A stretch of DNA of 64,000 nt from CAWDJT01 sp963828705 (GCA_963828705.1 CAWHGA010000026.1:1-64000); one strand, 5' to 3'. Counted from the stretch's first letter, positions 17,690-27,508 are shown. Numbers and translations: made by a program. The notes: generated by a model not told the origin, from the letters alone.

Positions 17690-19438
17690 TTGGATTCTGA
17701 AGGGAATCTAGAGGGAGTCTTTATCCACAAGATCTATGGCAACATCACAGGGCTTAAGAGTTCGGTCCGGGACCGCATGCAGCGTCTGTACCGACGACGC
17801 GTGGAGCCGCACCAGGTTATCGGGACGGAGCTGGCTCGCGAATTGGCGCATTTGTCGTTCGAGTGTGCCCGCCAAGTTGGGCTCCTGGTTGGGCGCAACG
17901 GCGACGTGGACATGGTCCTGGTGGGGGGGCCGCGTTCCGTGTTTTTGCCGGATCTTCCCAAAACCCGTGGCGGCCGCTCGCGCCTCCGCGGCCAGCGGTT
18001 TGTCCATACCCATCTGGAGGGCGAGCCACTCAGCCAGGACGATCTGATGGATTTGGTCTTCCTGCGTCTGGACAGTATTGCCGCCATTCAGGTAGACCGC
18101 CACGGCGGCGCCACGCACCTGCAAATGGCCCACGTGCTGCCCGGTGCCGCTGAACCGATACACGGTTGGGAGGTGCTTCCCAGTACCCTCCTGCAGGACT
18201 TCAACGTCGATTTCCTGGCCCTGGTGGAATCCCTGGAAGAGGAACTGGAAAGGAACCGGGCGGCGCTGTTGGCGGGAAGCCGCAATGACCGCGCCATCCT
18301 GGTGGGCATTGTGGCCCCCGGCAGCGGTCAGGATCGGGAAAGTGCCTTAGCTTCGCTGCATGAACTGGTTGAGCTGGCTCGGACCAGCAACATCGATGTT
18401 GCCGACATCATTCTTCAGCGCCCGCGGGAAGCCAATCGCAAGTATTTAATCGGTAAAGGCAAATTGAGCGAAATCGTGCTCCGGGCACTGCAGTGCGGTG
18501 TGGATCTGTTAATCTTCGATCAGGAGCTCAACCCCTCTCAGGTCCGTTCCATCACTGACACCACTGAGCTGCGAGTGATCGATCGCACCCAACTCATACT
18601 CGATATCTTCGCCCAGCGGGCCCAGAGCCGTGAAGGCAAAATCCAGGTGGAAATGGCCCAGCTCAAGTATCTGCTGCCGCGACTGGGAGTCAAAGACGAT
18701 GCCTTGTCGCGGTTGACCGGTGGGATTGGGGCGCGTGGTCCCGGCGAAACCAAGCTGGAAATCAACCGGCGCCGTATCAACGACCGCATTGCGCGCTTGG
18801 AACGGGAACTGAAGGTGGTGCGCAAGAATCGCGGGCAACGCCGGTCGCGACGAGTGCGCAGGGACCTGCCCATCATTTCCATTGTGGGCTACACCAATGC
18901 CGGCAAATCCACCTTGCTCAACACCCTCACCCACAGCCAGGTGTTTGTGGAAAACAAGCTGTTTGCGACTCTTGATCCCACCAGCAGGAGACTGCGGTTT
19001 CCCCGCGATTTCGAAGTGATCATCTCCGACACCGTGGGGTTTATTCGTGATCTTCCCAAAGACCTGATGGAGGCCTTTGCAGCCACTCTCGAAGAACTTG
19101 ACGATGCCGACCTGCTGCTCCATGTCGTGGACATCAGTAATTCCCAATGCGAAGAACACATTGAATCGGTGGGGCGCATCCTGGAACAGCTGGAGTTGCA
19201 GCACAAACCCACCATTATGGTGTTCAACAAAATGGATCGAGTGACTCCTGAGTTGGTGGAACGAAAGCTGGCACGACATGGCGGAGTTGCGTTGACGGCG
19301 CTCGACCGCAATAGCCTGATCCCTCTCATCCTGGTTCTGCAGGATCAGGTGCAGCTGATGCTGGCGGAAGGCTGGCCCGAGCTGCCCGCGGCCCCCACCA
19401 GTGACGGTGCGGAACAAGCGGACCTTACGGATTCTTGA
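17690..19438 (+). CDS. hflX: Ribosome-associated GTPase HflX
   Basis: Ribosome-splitting GTPase, 582 aa, the long form with an extended N-terminal domain (IYGNITGLKSSVRDRM at the start). HflX domain LTGGIGARGPGETKLEINRR; G motifs GYTNAGKSTLLN (G1), DTVGFIRDLP (G3) and VFNKMD (G4). TTG 17690 is the only suitable in-frame start before the conserved segment. Acts in ribosome rescue under heat stress in other bacteria. Confidence 0.92.
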   Translation: MDSEGNLEGVFIHKIYGNITGLKSSVRDRMQRLYRRRVEPHQVIGTELARELAHLSFECARQVGLLVGRNGDVDMVLVGGPRSVFLPDLPKTRGGRSRLRGQRFVHTHLEGEPLSQDDLMDLVFLRLDSIAAIQVDRHGGATHLQMAHVLPGAAEPIHGWEVLPSTLLQDFNVDFLALVESLEEELERNRAALLAGSRNDRAILVGIVAPGSGQDRESALASLHELVELARTSNIDVADIILQRPREANRKYLIGKGKLSEIVLRALQCGVDLLIFDQELNPSQVRSITDTTELRVIDRTQLILDIFAQRAQSREGKIQVEMAQLKYLLPRLGVKDDALSRLTGGIGARGPGETKLEINRRRINDRIARLERELKVVRKNRGQRRSRRVRRDLPIISIVGYTNAGKSTLLNTLTHSQVFVENKLFATLDPTSRRLRFPRDFEVIISDTVGFIRDLPKDLMEAFAATLEELDDADLLLHVVDISNSQCEEHIESVGRILEQLELQHKPTIMVFNKMDRVTPELVERKLARHGGVALTALDRNSLIPLILVLQDQVQLMLAEGWPELPAAPTSDGAEQADLTDS

Positions 19439-19488
19439 TCAGGAGCCGCCCCCCAATAGGTGTGCCTTTTCGCCGTGATTTTTCTGTC

Positions 19489-19545
19489 GCGTTTCATTGC
19501 ATTCAACACGACCTACCGTAGGTTGCGTTGAATGCAATGAAACGC
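19489..19545. repeat. 57-bp near-perfect palindrome (MITE-like)
   Basis: Arms 19489-19507 and 19527-19545 are perfectly complementary over 19 bp. The centre ACCTAC-C-GTAGGT is itself palindromic. A second hairpin overlaps on the right (TTGCGTT ... AACGCAA). It lies between the convergent hflX and ribF genes. It may act as a bidirectional terminator, although no clear U-tract follows, or it may be a short mobile palindrome. Confidence 0.7.
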
Positions 19546-19614
19546 AACGTCTATTTTTGGACAGACCCTAAGTCAGTAGCCATGCGGCCAAATGGCGCAC
19601 ACGGTGCGCAGCCC

Positions 19615-20583
19615 TTATAGGCTGCCGGTGCCGCCCAACCGGGTGCCTTGAGTCTCCCACGCAGTCAGAATAGCTCTGGCGTTGTCCACATCTCGCTGGA
19701 TTTGGGCCTTCAATTCTTCGACTCCGGAGAAGCGTTTTTCATCCCGCAAACGCTCGACGAACTGCACGGTGATACGCTCGTCGTAAATGTCCTCGCAGAA
19801 ATCCATGATGAAGACCTCCACCGAAAATTCGGTGTTGGCAAAAGTGGGGTTGTAACCCAGGTTGGCGGCGCCACGATAGACCTTGCCTTTGACCAGCACC
19901 TGGACCGCGTAGACGCCGTTTTTCGGGCAAGCCTTGTCACTCGCCTTGACGTTGGCAGTGGGGAAACCCAGCAGTCGCCCGCCGCGATCGCGGCCTCGGA
20001 TCACCGTCCCGGTCACTTCATAGGGGCGCCCCAGCAATTTGGAGGCTTCCCGCAAATGCCCTCCCTTGACCAGGGTGCGGATTTGGGTGCTGCTCACCAA
20101 CATCCCGTCGATTTCAATGGCGGGGACGATATCAACCGCGAACTGGAATTCCTGGCCCAATTTGCCGAGGTAATCGATGTCGCCTTCGCGCTTACGCCCG
20201 AAACGGTAGTCATGCCCTACCACCAGAGCTTTGACGCCCACTTGTCCGACCAGGATCTTTGCCACGAAATCCCGAGCGGAAAGCTGCGCGAAATCCCTCT
20301 TGAAGGGTATGACGATGGCCGTGTCGATACCACAGGCGGCAATCAGTTCCATCTTGCGTTCGTGGGAAGTAATGAAGGTGAGGTCGCTTTCGGGCATCAG
20401 AACACGCATGGGGTGGGGATGAAAGGTCATGACCACGGATTCGCCATCGAGCCTGCCGGCCCATTCTTTGACCCGCTGGTAGAGTACCTGATGGCCAAGG
20501 TGAACGCCATCGAAGTTGCCGATAGTTAGGGCTGGGTTCTTGAGTGGCTTTTGGATGTTTTCGATGCCGACAATGGTTCTCAT
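19615..20583 (-). CDS. ribF: Bifunctional riboflavin kinase / FAD synthetase RibF
   Basis: Makes FMN and FAD from riboflavin. N-terminal nucleotidyltransferase motifs LTIGNFDGVHLGHQ and FHPHPMRV, VGHDYRFGRKREGD; C-terminal flavokinase motif LLGFPTANVKASDK. I use ATG 20583 (MRTIVGIENI), with GGGGAGG upstream; a start at 20613 would add ten residues without conservation. 322 aa, usual length. Confidence 0.93.
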   Translation of the reverse strand: MRTIVGIENIQKPLKNPALTIGNFDGVHLGHQVLYQRVKEWAGRLDGESVVMTFHPHPMRVLMPESDLTFITSHERKMELIAACGIDTAIVIPFKRDFAQLSARDFVAKILVGQVGVKALVVGHDYRFGRKREGDIDYLGKLGQEFQFAVDIVPAIEIDGMLVSSTQIRTLVKGGHLREASKLLGRPYEVTGTVIRGRDRGGRLLGFPTANVKASDKACPKNGVYAVQVLVKGKVYRGAANLGYNPTFANTEFSVEVFIMDFCEDIYDERITVQFVERLRDEKRFSGVEELKAQIQRDVDNARAILTAWETQGTRLGGTGSL

Positions 20584-20679
20584 GATCGCGTGAATTCCTC
20601 CCCGCTGGCGCAATTAGAGCTTGACAGTTTAAGCTTTTGACCATACGTTAACGGCCAAGTTAATGCAACATGTTTCCGG

Positions 20680-20766
20680 GCCGAAGTGGCGGAACTGGTA
20701 GACGCGCTAGGTTCAGGGTCTAGTGGGCGTACGCCTGTCGGGGTTCGAGTCCCCGCTTCGGCACCA
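20680..20766 (+). tRNA. tRNA-Leu (anticodon CAG)
   Basis: Complete cloverleaf: acceptor GCCGAAG (20680-20686) pairs with CTTCGGC near 20762; anticodon arm CTAGG-TTCAGGG-TCTAG with CAG in the loop; long variable arm TGGGCGTACGCCTG typical of class II tRNA; T arm GGGGTTCGAGTCCCC; CCA encoded at 20764-20766. Mobile DNA begins a few hundred bases downstream, so this may be an integration site. Confidence 0.97.
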
Positions 20767-21217
20767 AGAAAAAACAAGGGGTTAGCGGGATGACCGTTGA
20801 CCCCTTTTCCTTTGCCCAGAGGTTGCGTGCATATTGCGTGCACGACCTCCTGCCGAACGTCTTTTTCTACTCATCTACTTTGCCCGGAGTCAGCCGGTCA
20901 CGAATCTTTTTCTTGAAGGTCAATGTTCGCGCCCCCGTGGTGGGACTGCGGGACCGTCGCTAGCCAGGTAGTGGGTGTCTTGATGGGTTCCTCATTCGGT
21001 GCCAAGGTTAGCCGGTCAACCTCGTTCCGGGTGGTGGTCTCGCCTTCCAGGGGTGGCTCCCTCTGGCGCTGTGGGTGATGGGTCCCTCGACCTTGTTTGG
21101 TGGGTCCCCTATCTGGGTGGTCGATATGTCTTCCCTCGCTCCATTTTCGATTCTCCATGAAGTTGCATACCACCAAAAATCAAATCCACACTCTTTCCAG
21201 GTTGAGCTGGACCGACG
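20767..21217. other. Intergenic region downstream of tRNA-Leu
   Basis: No credible gene. A direct repeat TTGCGTGCA occurs twice at about 20823-20840. I looked for a second copy of the tRNA 3' end elsewhere in the window by eye and did not find one, so island ends are not established. Confidence 0.4.
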
Positions 21218-22012
21218 ATGCATCGAGTGAAACGCATCTGCTTGAATTGCCAATTGAAAGAAATTCAGAACACGGATTACAGCCGGTCAGAACGTCATGT
21301 GCGCGATGCGACCAGCCGCATTGACAAGGATCTGAAAGCCGAACTGCGCGAGACGGCTTTCCAGATGTGGATGGCGTGTTACTCACAGCAGGAGATTGCC
21401 AATGAGGTGGGGTACACAAAACAGGCCGTTGGTGAGTTCCTCGATTTGCTACAATTGTCCAAAAATGTAACCGGTTCCGAAAATGGACAATTGTCGGAAA
21501 AACCCAAACTCGCTGTGACCGCTGACAGGGAGTACGATGACGAGGATGATGATGACAGCAACAGCTTAGGCGTCTATCAACTCGACAAGCGCCTGCTCAT
21601 CAAAGCGAACCACCTGGACGAGTATTTCAAACCACCGATTTACAATATCTGGAAGCAGCAGGACAAATCGAACGCAGTGAGCCATTTCGGGAATTCGGAA
21701 ATAACATGGGTTGATAACCTGCTGTACCTTTACACCAAGCCATTCGATGTCGGGCTCTTTATGCTGGTTGTGATAGGGATTGAGCTTTTGGAAACCATAA
21801 TGAAGACTTACATAACCCAAGGACAACCTCACTATGAGGTCGTTCTTTCAGTGGCAATAATTGCAATTTCCCGTAAGGTCATAATCCTGGATTTGAAGGA
21901 GGTTGATAGTCTGATCTTGATCGGAATCGCCTCTATTGTTGTTGCACTAACAGTTGGCTATTTCTTAATGAAGAGAAGCCAGTCTCAAGATAAAATTAGG
22001 GCAGATTATTGA
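21218..22012 (+). pseudogene. Chimeric ORF: ParB-like DNA methyltransferase fragment fused to PsiE C-terminus
   Basis: The N-terminal two thirds contain a ParB-type helix-turn-helix (MACYSQQEIANEVGYTKQAV) and the methylase segment YNIWKQQDKSNAVSHFGNSE then WVDNLLYLYTKPFD. In phage- and plasmid-type ParB/DNA methyltransferases this is followed by a VDPFAGGGST motif. Here the sequence switches in frame after KPFD to GLFMLVVIGIELLETIMKTY and VALTVGYFLMKR, the membrane end of a PsiE (phosphate-starvation-inducible) protein. Neither half is complete: the catalytic methylase motifs and the N-terminus of PsiE are missing. Probably a deletion junction. Confidence 0.65.
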
Positions 22013-22117
22013 GAATAATGGCACAAACCTTTTTCAAGCTATCTGTAAACCACAACGAGGGAGACTATAAGCGGGTAGCCGGGGGATTCTCTCCCCCAGC
22101 CACTCAGAGCTCATGAG

Positions 22118-22555
22118 TTGAGCTGGCAGCTCCTTATCCCACAGGATAACGATGCCCTTTTGAACAACCTTGCCGACACGATGGTTAGTGGATTCGAAGT
22201 GGACGAGCCTTCCATCATGCTCCTCAGTGAAGACGGCCAAGAACTCCGCGTCGCTGTCGTGCGTGGCGGCAACCGCGACCATCTTATTGGATGCCATATG
22301 CCGGTTGCCCATGGGATTGCGGGATGGGTGGCGCGCAACAAAAAGGCTATCACCCTTCACGGAGAAGTCAACGGCTTGGAGTTTGCTCCCATCCGCCCCC
22401 GTTCAGATATTCGCTGTTCCGTTTTGATGCCGATCCTGAAATCCGCTGATCTATTCGGAGTACTAAGCCTCAATGCCGTCCAAAGACGCCCCTTCACGCT
22501 CGCCGATATCAAAGCCATGGATATTCTGGTCAATGCCGCGGAATCCTGCTTATGA
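22118..22555 (+). CDS. GAF-domain protein, probably lacking its N-terminus
   Basis: 145 aa forming most of one GAF sensory domain (SIMLLSEDGQELRVAVVRG, GIAGWVARNKKAI, SVLMPILKSADLFGVLSLNA, FTLADIKAMDILVNAAES). The first helix of a GAF domain and any output domain are missing, and the TTG start at 22118 has no good ribosome-binding site, so it may be a remnant of a larger sensor protein. The stop overlaps the next ORF. Confidence 0.55.
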   Translation: MSWQLLIPQDNDALLNNLADTMVSGFEVDEPSIMLLSEDGQELRVAVVRGGNRDHLIGCHMPVAHGIAGWVARNKKAITLHGEVNGLEFAPIRPRSDIRCSVLMPILKSADLFGVLSLNAVQRRPFTLADIKAMDILVNAAESCL

Positions 22556-22842
22556 CCGCGAGATGTCTCCCTAAGGATGGCAAGCGAGCAAAATCCTATA
22601 TTGAACAGCGCCCAAAGTGCCATTGGATGGTTGAGCGAGCGACAGCGTGCCTTACAAGATCCGCTTTATTCGAGCGGGTTCAACAGATGAAGTGCTTTCC
22701 AAGTGAACGTGAGCTTGAAACACGTTGCTATCCCTACGAGTTCAAGATAACCTTGGGAAATCCTACCGTAGCGAAAAGGGCTGCAGACGCAAGACTAACG
22801 CTGGCGCAAAAACCTGAAAAGAAAGCCGAGTTAAAAAGATAA
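22552..22842 (+). CDS. Hypothetical protein (96 aa), doubtful
   Basis: Starts in a 4-nt ATGA overlap with the GAF gene. Basic, Cys-containing, no recognised domain or membrane segment. It may be a non-coding frame; the only support is the overlap and the position just before the DUF1499 gene. Confidence 0.25.
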   Translation: MTARCLPKDGKRAKSYIEQRPKCHWMVERATACLTRSALFERVQQMKCFPSERELETRCYPYEFKITLGNPTVAKRAADARLTLAQKPEKKAELKR

Positions 22843-22844
22843 CT

Positions 22845-23291
22845 ATGTACAGAAATCTTGTTTTGTCGACCCTGGTGGTCTTCTCAGTGTCCTATGGATG
22901 GACGTTGTGCGGGCAGGCTGGCCGCGGAACAGGCGATGCGAGAATCGCCGGGTGTCCGCGATCTCCAAATTGCGTTTCGAGTGCAGGCCCCGATGAAGAC
23001 CACTGGATTGCTCCCTTAGCCTTCAGCGGTTCTCCCGACGCAGCGTTCCACTGTGTCGTGGAGATCATTCGCCAAATGAAACGCGCCACCATCGTCGTCG
23101 CTGAAGAGGGCACCATTCATGCGGAATTCAGGACCGCCCTGGGATTTGTGGACGATGTCACGTTCCAGGTTGACAGCGGAAGTAAAACCATTCTCATGCG
23201 GTCCGCCTCGCGAATGGGTTACTGGGACTTGGGCGTGAATCGAAGGCGACTGGAAGCCATCAGGGCCGTGTTTGATTCCAAATGTCGGTAG
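22845..23291 (+). CDS. DUF1499 family protein (secreted)
   Basis: 148 aa with an N-terminal hydrophobic signal (LVLSTLVVFSVSYGWTLCG), then the family signature CPRSPNCVSS and FHCVVEIIRQMKRATIVVAE, ending DLGVNRRRLEAIRAVFDS. Function unknown. DUF1499 genes often accompany photolyase, CFA and similar stress genes, as they do here. Confidence 0.8.
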   Translation: MYRNLVLSTLVVFSVSYGWTLCGQAGRGTGDARIAGCPRSPNCVSSAGPDEDHWIAPLAFSGSPDAAFHCVVEIIRQMKRATIVVAEEGTIHAEFRTALGFVDDVTFQVDSGSKTILMRSASRMGYWDLGVNRRRLEAIRAVFDSKCR

Positions 23292-23368
23292 GAAGAAGCC
23301 CCCTTTCCCATGATTCTCAAGAATTCGACTTGATGATGTGGTGACACTTCTGACCCGAGGAGGTATCC

Positions 23369-24292
23369 ATGAAGGTTCTTATCACTGGTGGACTTGGTTT
23401 TGTAGGTACACAGCTTTCCATTCGTTTCCTGGCAAGCGGGCACGATGTGACCATTGTAGATCACGCACCACGACCGAAACCCTATACCCCTGCTGGAGTG
23501 CGATACGTTTCTGCGGATACAACGCTGGCAGGGCCCTGGCAGGAGGAGATACCGCCGCAGAATGTCATCATCAATCTGGCTGGGGCATCCATATTCGGAA
23601 GATGGAATGCGGCCTACAAGAAGCTCCTCCATGACTCGAGGATTCTGACCACGCGGAATGTGGTCCAGGCAATGACTCCCGAAAACGAAAGCACCCTCCT
23701 CAGCACCTCTGCCATTGGTTACTACGGTTTCCGCAGAGATGAGGAACTCACCGAGGACAGCCAGCCAGGGGACGATTTCCTCGCCAGGCTTTGCGTGGAT
23801 TGGGAGAGAGAAGCGCTTGAAGCCCGGAAGAAGGGGGCGAGGGTCGTGATCACCCGTTTTGGCATCGTTCTAGGGAAGAATGGAGGGGCCTTGCAGCAGA
23901 TGATCCCCGCCTTCAAGAGATTCATCGGGGGACCTTTGGCAAGCGGCATGCAGTGGTTCTCCTGGGTTCACATGCAAGATCTTCTCAACGCGATCCTGTT
24001 CCTGGTGGACCGCTCCGACATGAGTGGCCCAGTGAACTGCTGTTCACCACATCCGGTGCGGAACACGGAATTGGCTCGGACGCTAGGGAACATCCTTCAC
24101 CGCCCCTCGTACTTGACCACACCTTCTTTCATACTGCGATTGGCTCTAGGGGAGTTTGCCTCAGCGCTTGTTGAGGGGCAGAAGGTGATCCCAGCCAGGC
24201 TCCTTCAGGCCGGTTTCAAATTCCAGTATCCCGGGCTTTCTGACGCTCTCCAGAACATCCTTTCTCCTAGACCGCCTGTCCAGGTTGACTAG
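23369..24292 (+). CDS. TIGR01777-family NAD-dependent epimerase-like protein
   Basis: Rossmann-fold SDR39U1/YfcH-type protein, 307 aa. Motifs: MKVLITGGLGFVGTQL (dinucleotide binding), NLAGASIFGRWNAAYKKLL, STSAIGYYG (active-site region), VITRFGIVLGKNGGALQQMI, and C-terminal DUF1731-like part. ATG 23369 follows GAGGAGG-like AGGAGG. Substrate unknown. It fits the stress/light gene set of the following 30 kb. Confidence 0.88.
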   Translation: MKVLITGGLGFVGTQLSIRFLASGHDVTIVDHAPRPKPYTPAGVRYVSADTTLAGPWQEEIPPQNVIINLAGASIFGRWNAAYKKLLHDSRILTTRNVVQAMTPENESTLLSTSAIGYYGFRRDEELTEDSQPGDDFLARLCVDWEREALEARKKGARVVITRFGIVLGKNGGALQQMIPAFKRFIGGPLASGMQWFSWVHMQDLLNAILFLVDRSDMSGPVNCCSPHPVRNTELARTLGNILHRPSYLTTPSFILRLALGEFASALVEGQKVIPARLLQAGFKFQYPGLSDALQNILSPRPPVQVD

Positions 24293-24910
24293 ATCCTTAT
24301 CGTGCATCGAAGGGACTTTGCTTAGTACACGTCCACAAAACAAAGTGAGCAACAACTCGTTCCGTCACCCCCGCGAAGGGGAGGCAAGGCTGTTGACTTA
24401 TACTCGTTAAGGATTGAATACTTCATCTCTCATCATGTTTCTGGATGCCCGCCTGCGCGGGCATGACGATCGGCTAGCAACTTCCAATTCGGTCGTCATT
24501 CCTGCGAAGGCAGGAATCCAGAAAGGTCTGCGACTCAGGCAGCCCCAGGAGAAAAACGCAACATCTCATCCTTAACGGGATAATCGTCCCTCTCCCCCAA
24601 ACGGGGGAGAGGGAGGATTGATTCCATCTTAAGTCAACAGCATTCGGGGGTGGGGAGGCTACCATGAACATGGACACCGGAACCATTTCATTTCTCTTAT
24701 GAATATCGAGTGCTTAGAGCAAGTGATGGTGCTACAATTGAAAGTCCACACCGAACGAGTGCTTGATTGCGCAAGTACATCTGATTGAACATCTTCCGTA
24801 GGGGCGGGCTTTATGCCCGCCGAGTGACGGCGCACCAGCCGCGGACTCTTCGGGCGGGGATGAACCCCGCCCCTTGCCGCCAGGAGTTTCGGCGGATGGA
24901 AACGAACTAA
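24293..24910. repeat. Intergenic block of palindromic repeats
   Basis: No gene. Contains at least four hairpin-forming repeats: a CACGTCCACA-type unit at about 24325 followed by TCACCCCCGCGAAGGGG; GATGCCCGCCTGCGCGGGC at 24444-24462; GTCATTCCTGCGAAGGCAGG at 24495-24514; TCCCTCTCCCCC ... GGGGGAGAGGGA at 24590-24613; and GGGGCGGGC ... GCCCGCC plus GGCGGGGATG ... CCCCGCC at 24800-24875. The same kinds of repeat recur near 42.8, 51.5 and 63.0 kb. Confidence 0.6.
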
Positions 24911-26236
24911 GGAGTCTAGAAAAAATAAACTGAACACAAGCGGGTCTACCTCGGGACGATCTTGTAGTGTCCATTCGCCGTGAAACTCATCGCGAATGAT
25001 TGCAAGTTTTTCCATGTCCACATCTGGAATCTTGATGCCTGTGGGGAGAACGCGTCGTCAATCTCGGCCTCAATTGCCAACCCCTTCTCAGTTCGTGTAT
25101 TGGCAATGAGGTTCACCACCACGGCTCGGCTTTCCAGAGGACGACCGCGCCAGTTCTGCGCTGATATGGCAGAACATGCGATGCTCAATCTTGTGTCCAC
25201 TTGCTTGTGTCCCGGGGGGAAATGACAGATATGAGACAGTCATATTGAGCTCTTGAACAAGCTTCTGGACTTCAATTTTCCAGAGGCGCACGCGGCTACC
25301 GTTGCTGCCGCCTCCATCGGCGGTGATCAGCAGTTCGGTGGCCCGTGGATAGAGCCTCATTCCCATCCGCTTCCACCAACGGCGAATGGTCGCAACGGCA
25401 AATTCGGCGGTGTCATGGTTGATTCCCACACTGACCCAGCCCTGATTGTGCGTCAAGTCGTAGACGCCGTAAGGCACCACTTTCCCAAGCTCTTTGTCAG
25501 CAAAATCGTGGACATTGACCTCTTCAGGCTCTCCCTTTCTTTGCCACTCCCGACCTCGATTCTTGAATCGCCCGATCAGCTCCTTTTTCTTCGTGTCCAC
25601 CGAAATAACCGGAGAACCAGCCTCCTGAAATTGCTCAACCTTCTTGGCAATATAGAGAAATTGCGCATCCCGGTCCGGGTGCTCAGTGCCTTCGCGCGCT
25701 TTGCGGTTCGACTGCATGCTGTAGCCCAGCTGATCCAGAAGCGTCCAAACGGTGCGCTGACTGACCTCGTGACCTTGGTCTTGCAGTTCTTTGGTCAGCT
25801 TGGTGGTGCTCTTGCAGGTCCAGCGAAGCGGCGATTCGGGATCTCCACGGGTTATGGGATCAACCAATCTGTCGAGCGCCCGCAACAAATCCGGATTGGT
25901 GTCGGCGAACCGTTTGCGTCCACCGCCGGGGCGACGAATGCGACCTGCAGTTCGCGGAGGCACGACAGACGGGACGGTCGATTGATCGAGATCGCTCAAG
26001 CCAGCATAAATGGTAGTGCGCGAGAGTCCGCTCGCTTTCGCGACAAGCGATGGACCGCCCCTACCAAGAACCATGGCATCCGCAGCAGCACAAAGCCGTA
26101 TGGTTGCCTCGTCCAATCGGGGGCGCAAAAGCTCATATTTTCGTTGAAGCATGGCAAACTCATCCATGCTTTCACTATATAGGCAGCGTATCACTAATGC
26201 AAGATGAAAGTGTACATGTTATTATTGCTAGATTCC
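24911..26236 (-). mobile_element. ISAzo13-family insertion sequence
   Basis: Terminal inverted repeats: left 24911-24928 GGAGTCTAGAAAAAATAA, right (minus strand of 26219-26236) GGAATCTAGCAATAATAA, 15 of 18 identical. They enclose one transposase gene. Total 1,326 bp, in the range of the family. A target duplication of TA is possible but ambiguous. The right end lies 18 bp upstream of the YbgA gene at 26254. Confidence 0.75.
24946..26167 (-). pseudogene. ISAzo13-family transposase (frameshift near C-terminus)
   Basis: DDE-type transposase. ATG 26167 (MDEFAMLQRKYELLRPRLDE). Conserved motifs: GPSLVAKASGLSRTTIYAGL, RRPGGGRKR, SPLRWTCKSTTKLTKEL, VISVDTKKKELIGRFKNRG, ITADGGGSNGSR (catalytic Asp), FPPGT ... 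KIEHRMF. The frame shifts near 25160-25175; the correct C-terminus (ISAQNWRGRPLESRAVVVNL) lies in the adjacent frame and ends at 24946. A single-base error or decay would both explain it. Confidence 0.8.
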
Positions 26237-26253
26237 TAGGGAGATTCTAAAGT

Positions 26254-27201
26254 ATGGAGGGTATTAGATTAGGCATTAGTGCATGCCTGCTCGGAGAAAA
26301 CGTGAGATTCGATGGTGGACACAAGCTGGATCGATTCCTGCGGGATACGCTTGGAAAATTCGTCGAGTATGTCCCTGTCTGCCCAGAGGCCGAGTGTGGA
26401 CTTGGAATCCCCCGTGAAGCGATGCATCTCGAGGGAGACCCGGTCTCTCCCCGACTGGTCACCGTTCGGACCAAGAGGGACTTTACCGATCAGATGCTCA
26501 ATTGGGCAAACGAGCGGGTCCGAGAACTCGAGGGAGAGAGCCTATGCGGTTTCATCTTCAAAAGCGATTCCCCGAGCAGCGGCATGGAGCGCGTCAAGAT
26601 CTATGACAGTAACAACGTACCGCGGAAGATAGCGTCCGGGCTGTTTGCTTCTGTCTTCATGCAGCATTTTCCATTGCTGCCGGTCGAGGACGATGGACGG
26701 CTGCATGACCCCATGCTTCGCGAAAACTTCATCGAGCGCATCTTTGTGGCTAAGCGCTGGCGCGCCATTGCGGTAGGCCCGAAGAAGATCAGCCAGTTGC
26801 TTGATTTTCACACCAAACACAAGCTTCTTATCATGGCCCACAGCCCCAAGCATGCTGGGGCCTTGGGAAAACTACTCGCCAGTTCCAAGCAATCGCCTAT
26901 CGACGAACTGTATTCGGAGTACCACCGGATCCTCATGGAGGCTCTGAGATTGAAGACGACCGCCAAGAAGAACACCAATGTTCTTCAGCATCTCATGGGG
27001 TATTTCAAGAAAGAACTTTCGGCCGACGAGAAACATGAGCTACTTGAGGTCATCGAACACTACCGTCAGGGCTACCTACCCTTGATCGTTCCGGTGACCC
27101 TCATCGGCCATTACGTTCGGAAATACGATCAGCCTTATCTCAAGGGACAATACTATCTGAACCCACACCCCATCGAACTGCAGCTCAGGAGTCACGCCTG
27201 A
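26254..27201 (+). CDS. YbgA-type DUF523/DUF1722 protein, copy 1
   Basis: 315 aa, two fused domains. DUF523: GISACLLGENVRFDGGHKLD, CPEAECGLGIPREAM, GFIFKSDSPSSGMERV, with conserved cysteines at both motifs. DUF1722: HKLLIMAHSPKHAGALGKLL, KKNTNVLQHLMGYFKKEL, PLIVPVTLIGHYVRKYDQPY. In E. coli ybgA is next to the photolyase gene phr; a photolyase and a second copy of this gene occur at 47-51 kb here. Molecular function unknown; a link to sulfur/thiouridine chemistry has been suggested for DUF523. Confidence 0.9.
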   Translation: MEGIRLGISACLLGENVRFDGGHKLDRFLRDTLGKFVEYVPVCPEAECGLGIPREAMHLEGDPVSPRLVTVRTKRDFTDQMLNWANERVRELEGESLCGFIFKSDSPSSGMERVKIYDSNNVPRKIASGLFASVFMQHFPLLPVEDDGRLHDPMLRENFIERIFVAKRWRAIAVGPKKISQLLDFHTKHKLLIMAHSPKHAGALGKLLASSKQSPIDELYSEYHRILMEALRLKTTAKKNTNVLQHLMGYFKKELSADEKHELLEVIEHYRQGYLPLIVPVTLIGHYVRKYDQPYLKGQYYLNPHPIELQLRSHA

Positions 27202-27508
27202 TGACATGTCTGGATAAGTAACTCGACCACTTCTCCTGGCACTGATCGGCTTTGGACCCTAGGGCGCGGACCTTAAGGTTGCTGACTTTACTTGCAAGGG
27301 TTTTACAGGTGATCGTCTTGGTTTCACTGAAATCTTAGGACTTGGGACAGATGTTACCTTGCTTGGCCATTGGATGCTCCTGTTGACAGCAAGGGAGAGG
27401 CTCCTTTCATTATAAAAGTGAGCAAAGCCCTAATCATGGTCTCAAACAGCGCGGTCTGCTCAGGACTACTTGCATTGCGCAGACGACGACAAGGGATTGA
27501 GGAACGAG
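27202..27508. other. Intergenic region
   Basis: No gene or clear repeat seen. An upstream extension of the DUF1295 frame to 27470 exists but lacks a ribosome-binding site. Confidence 0.4.

Noticed and set aside
20580..20843. Minus-strand ORF with GTRTPTGVRPLDPEPSAST
   Set aside because: This is the complement of tRNA-Leu, a well-known type of spurious ORF.
25253..26182. 309-codon plus-strand frame
   Set aside because: Complement of the ISAzo13-family transposase; no family features of its own.
20680..26236. Genomic island inserted at tRNA-Leu with defined ends
   Set aside because: Context fits, but I found no integrase next to the tRNA and no repeated tRNA 3' end, so island boundaries are not claimed.
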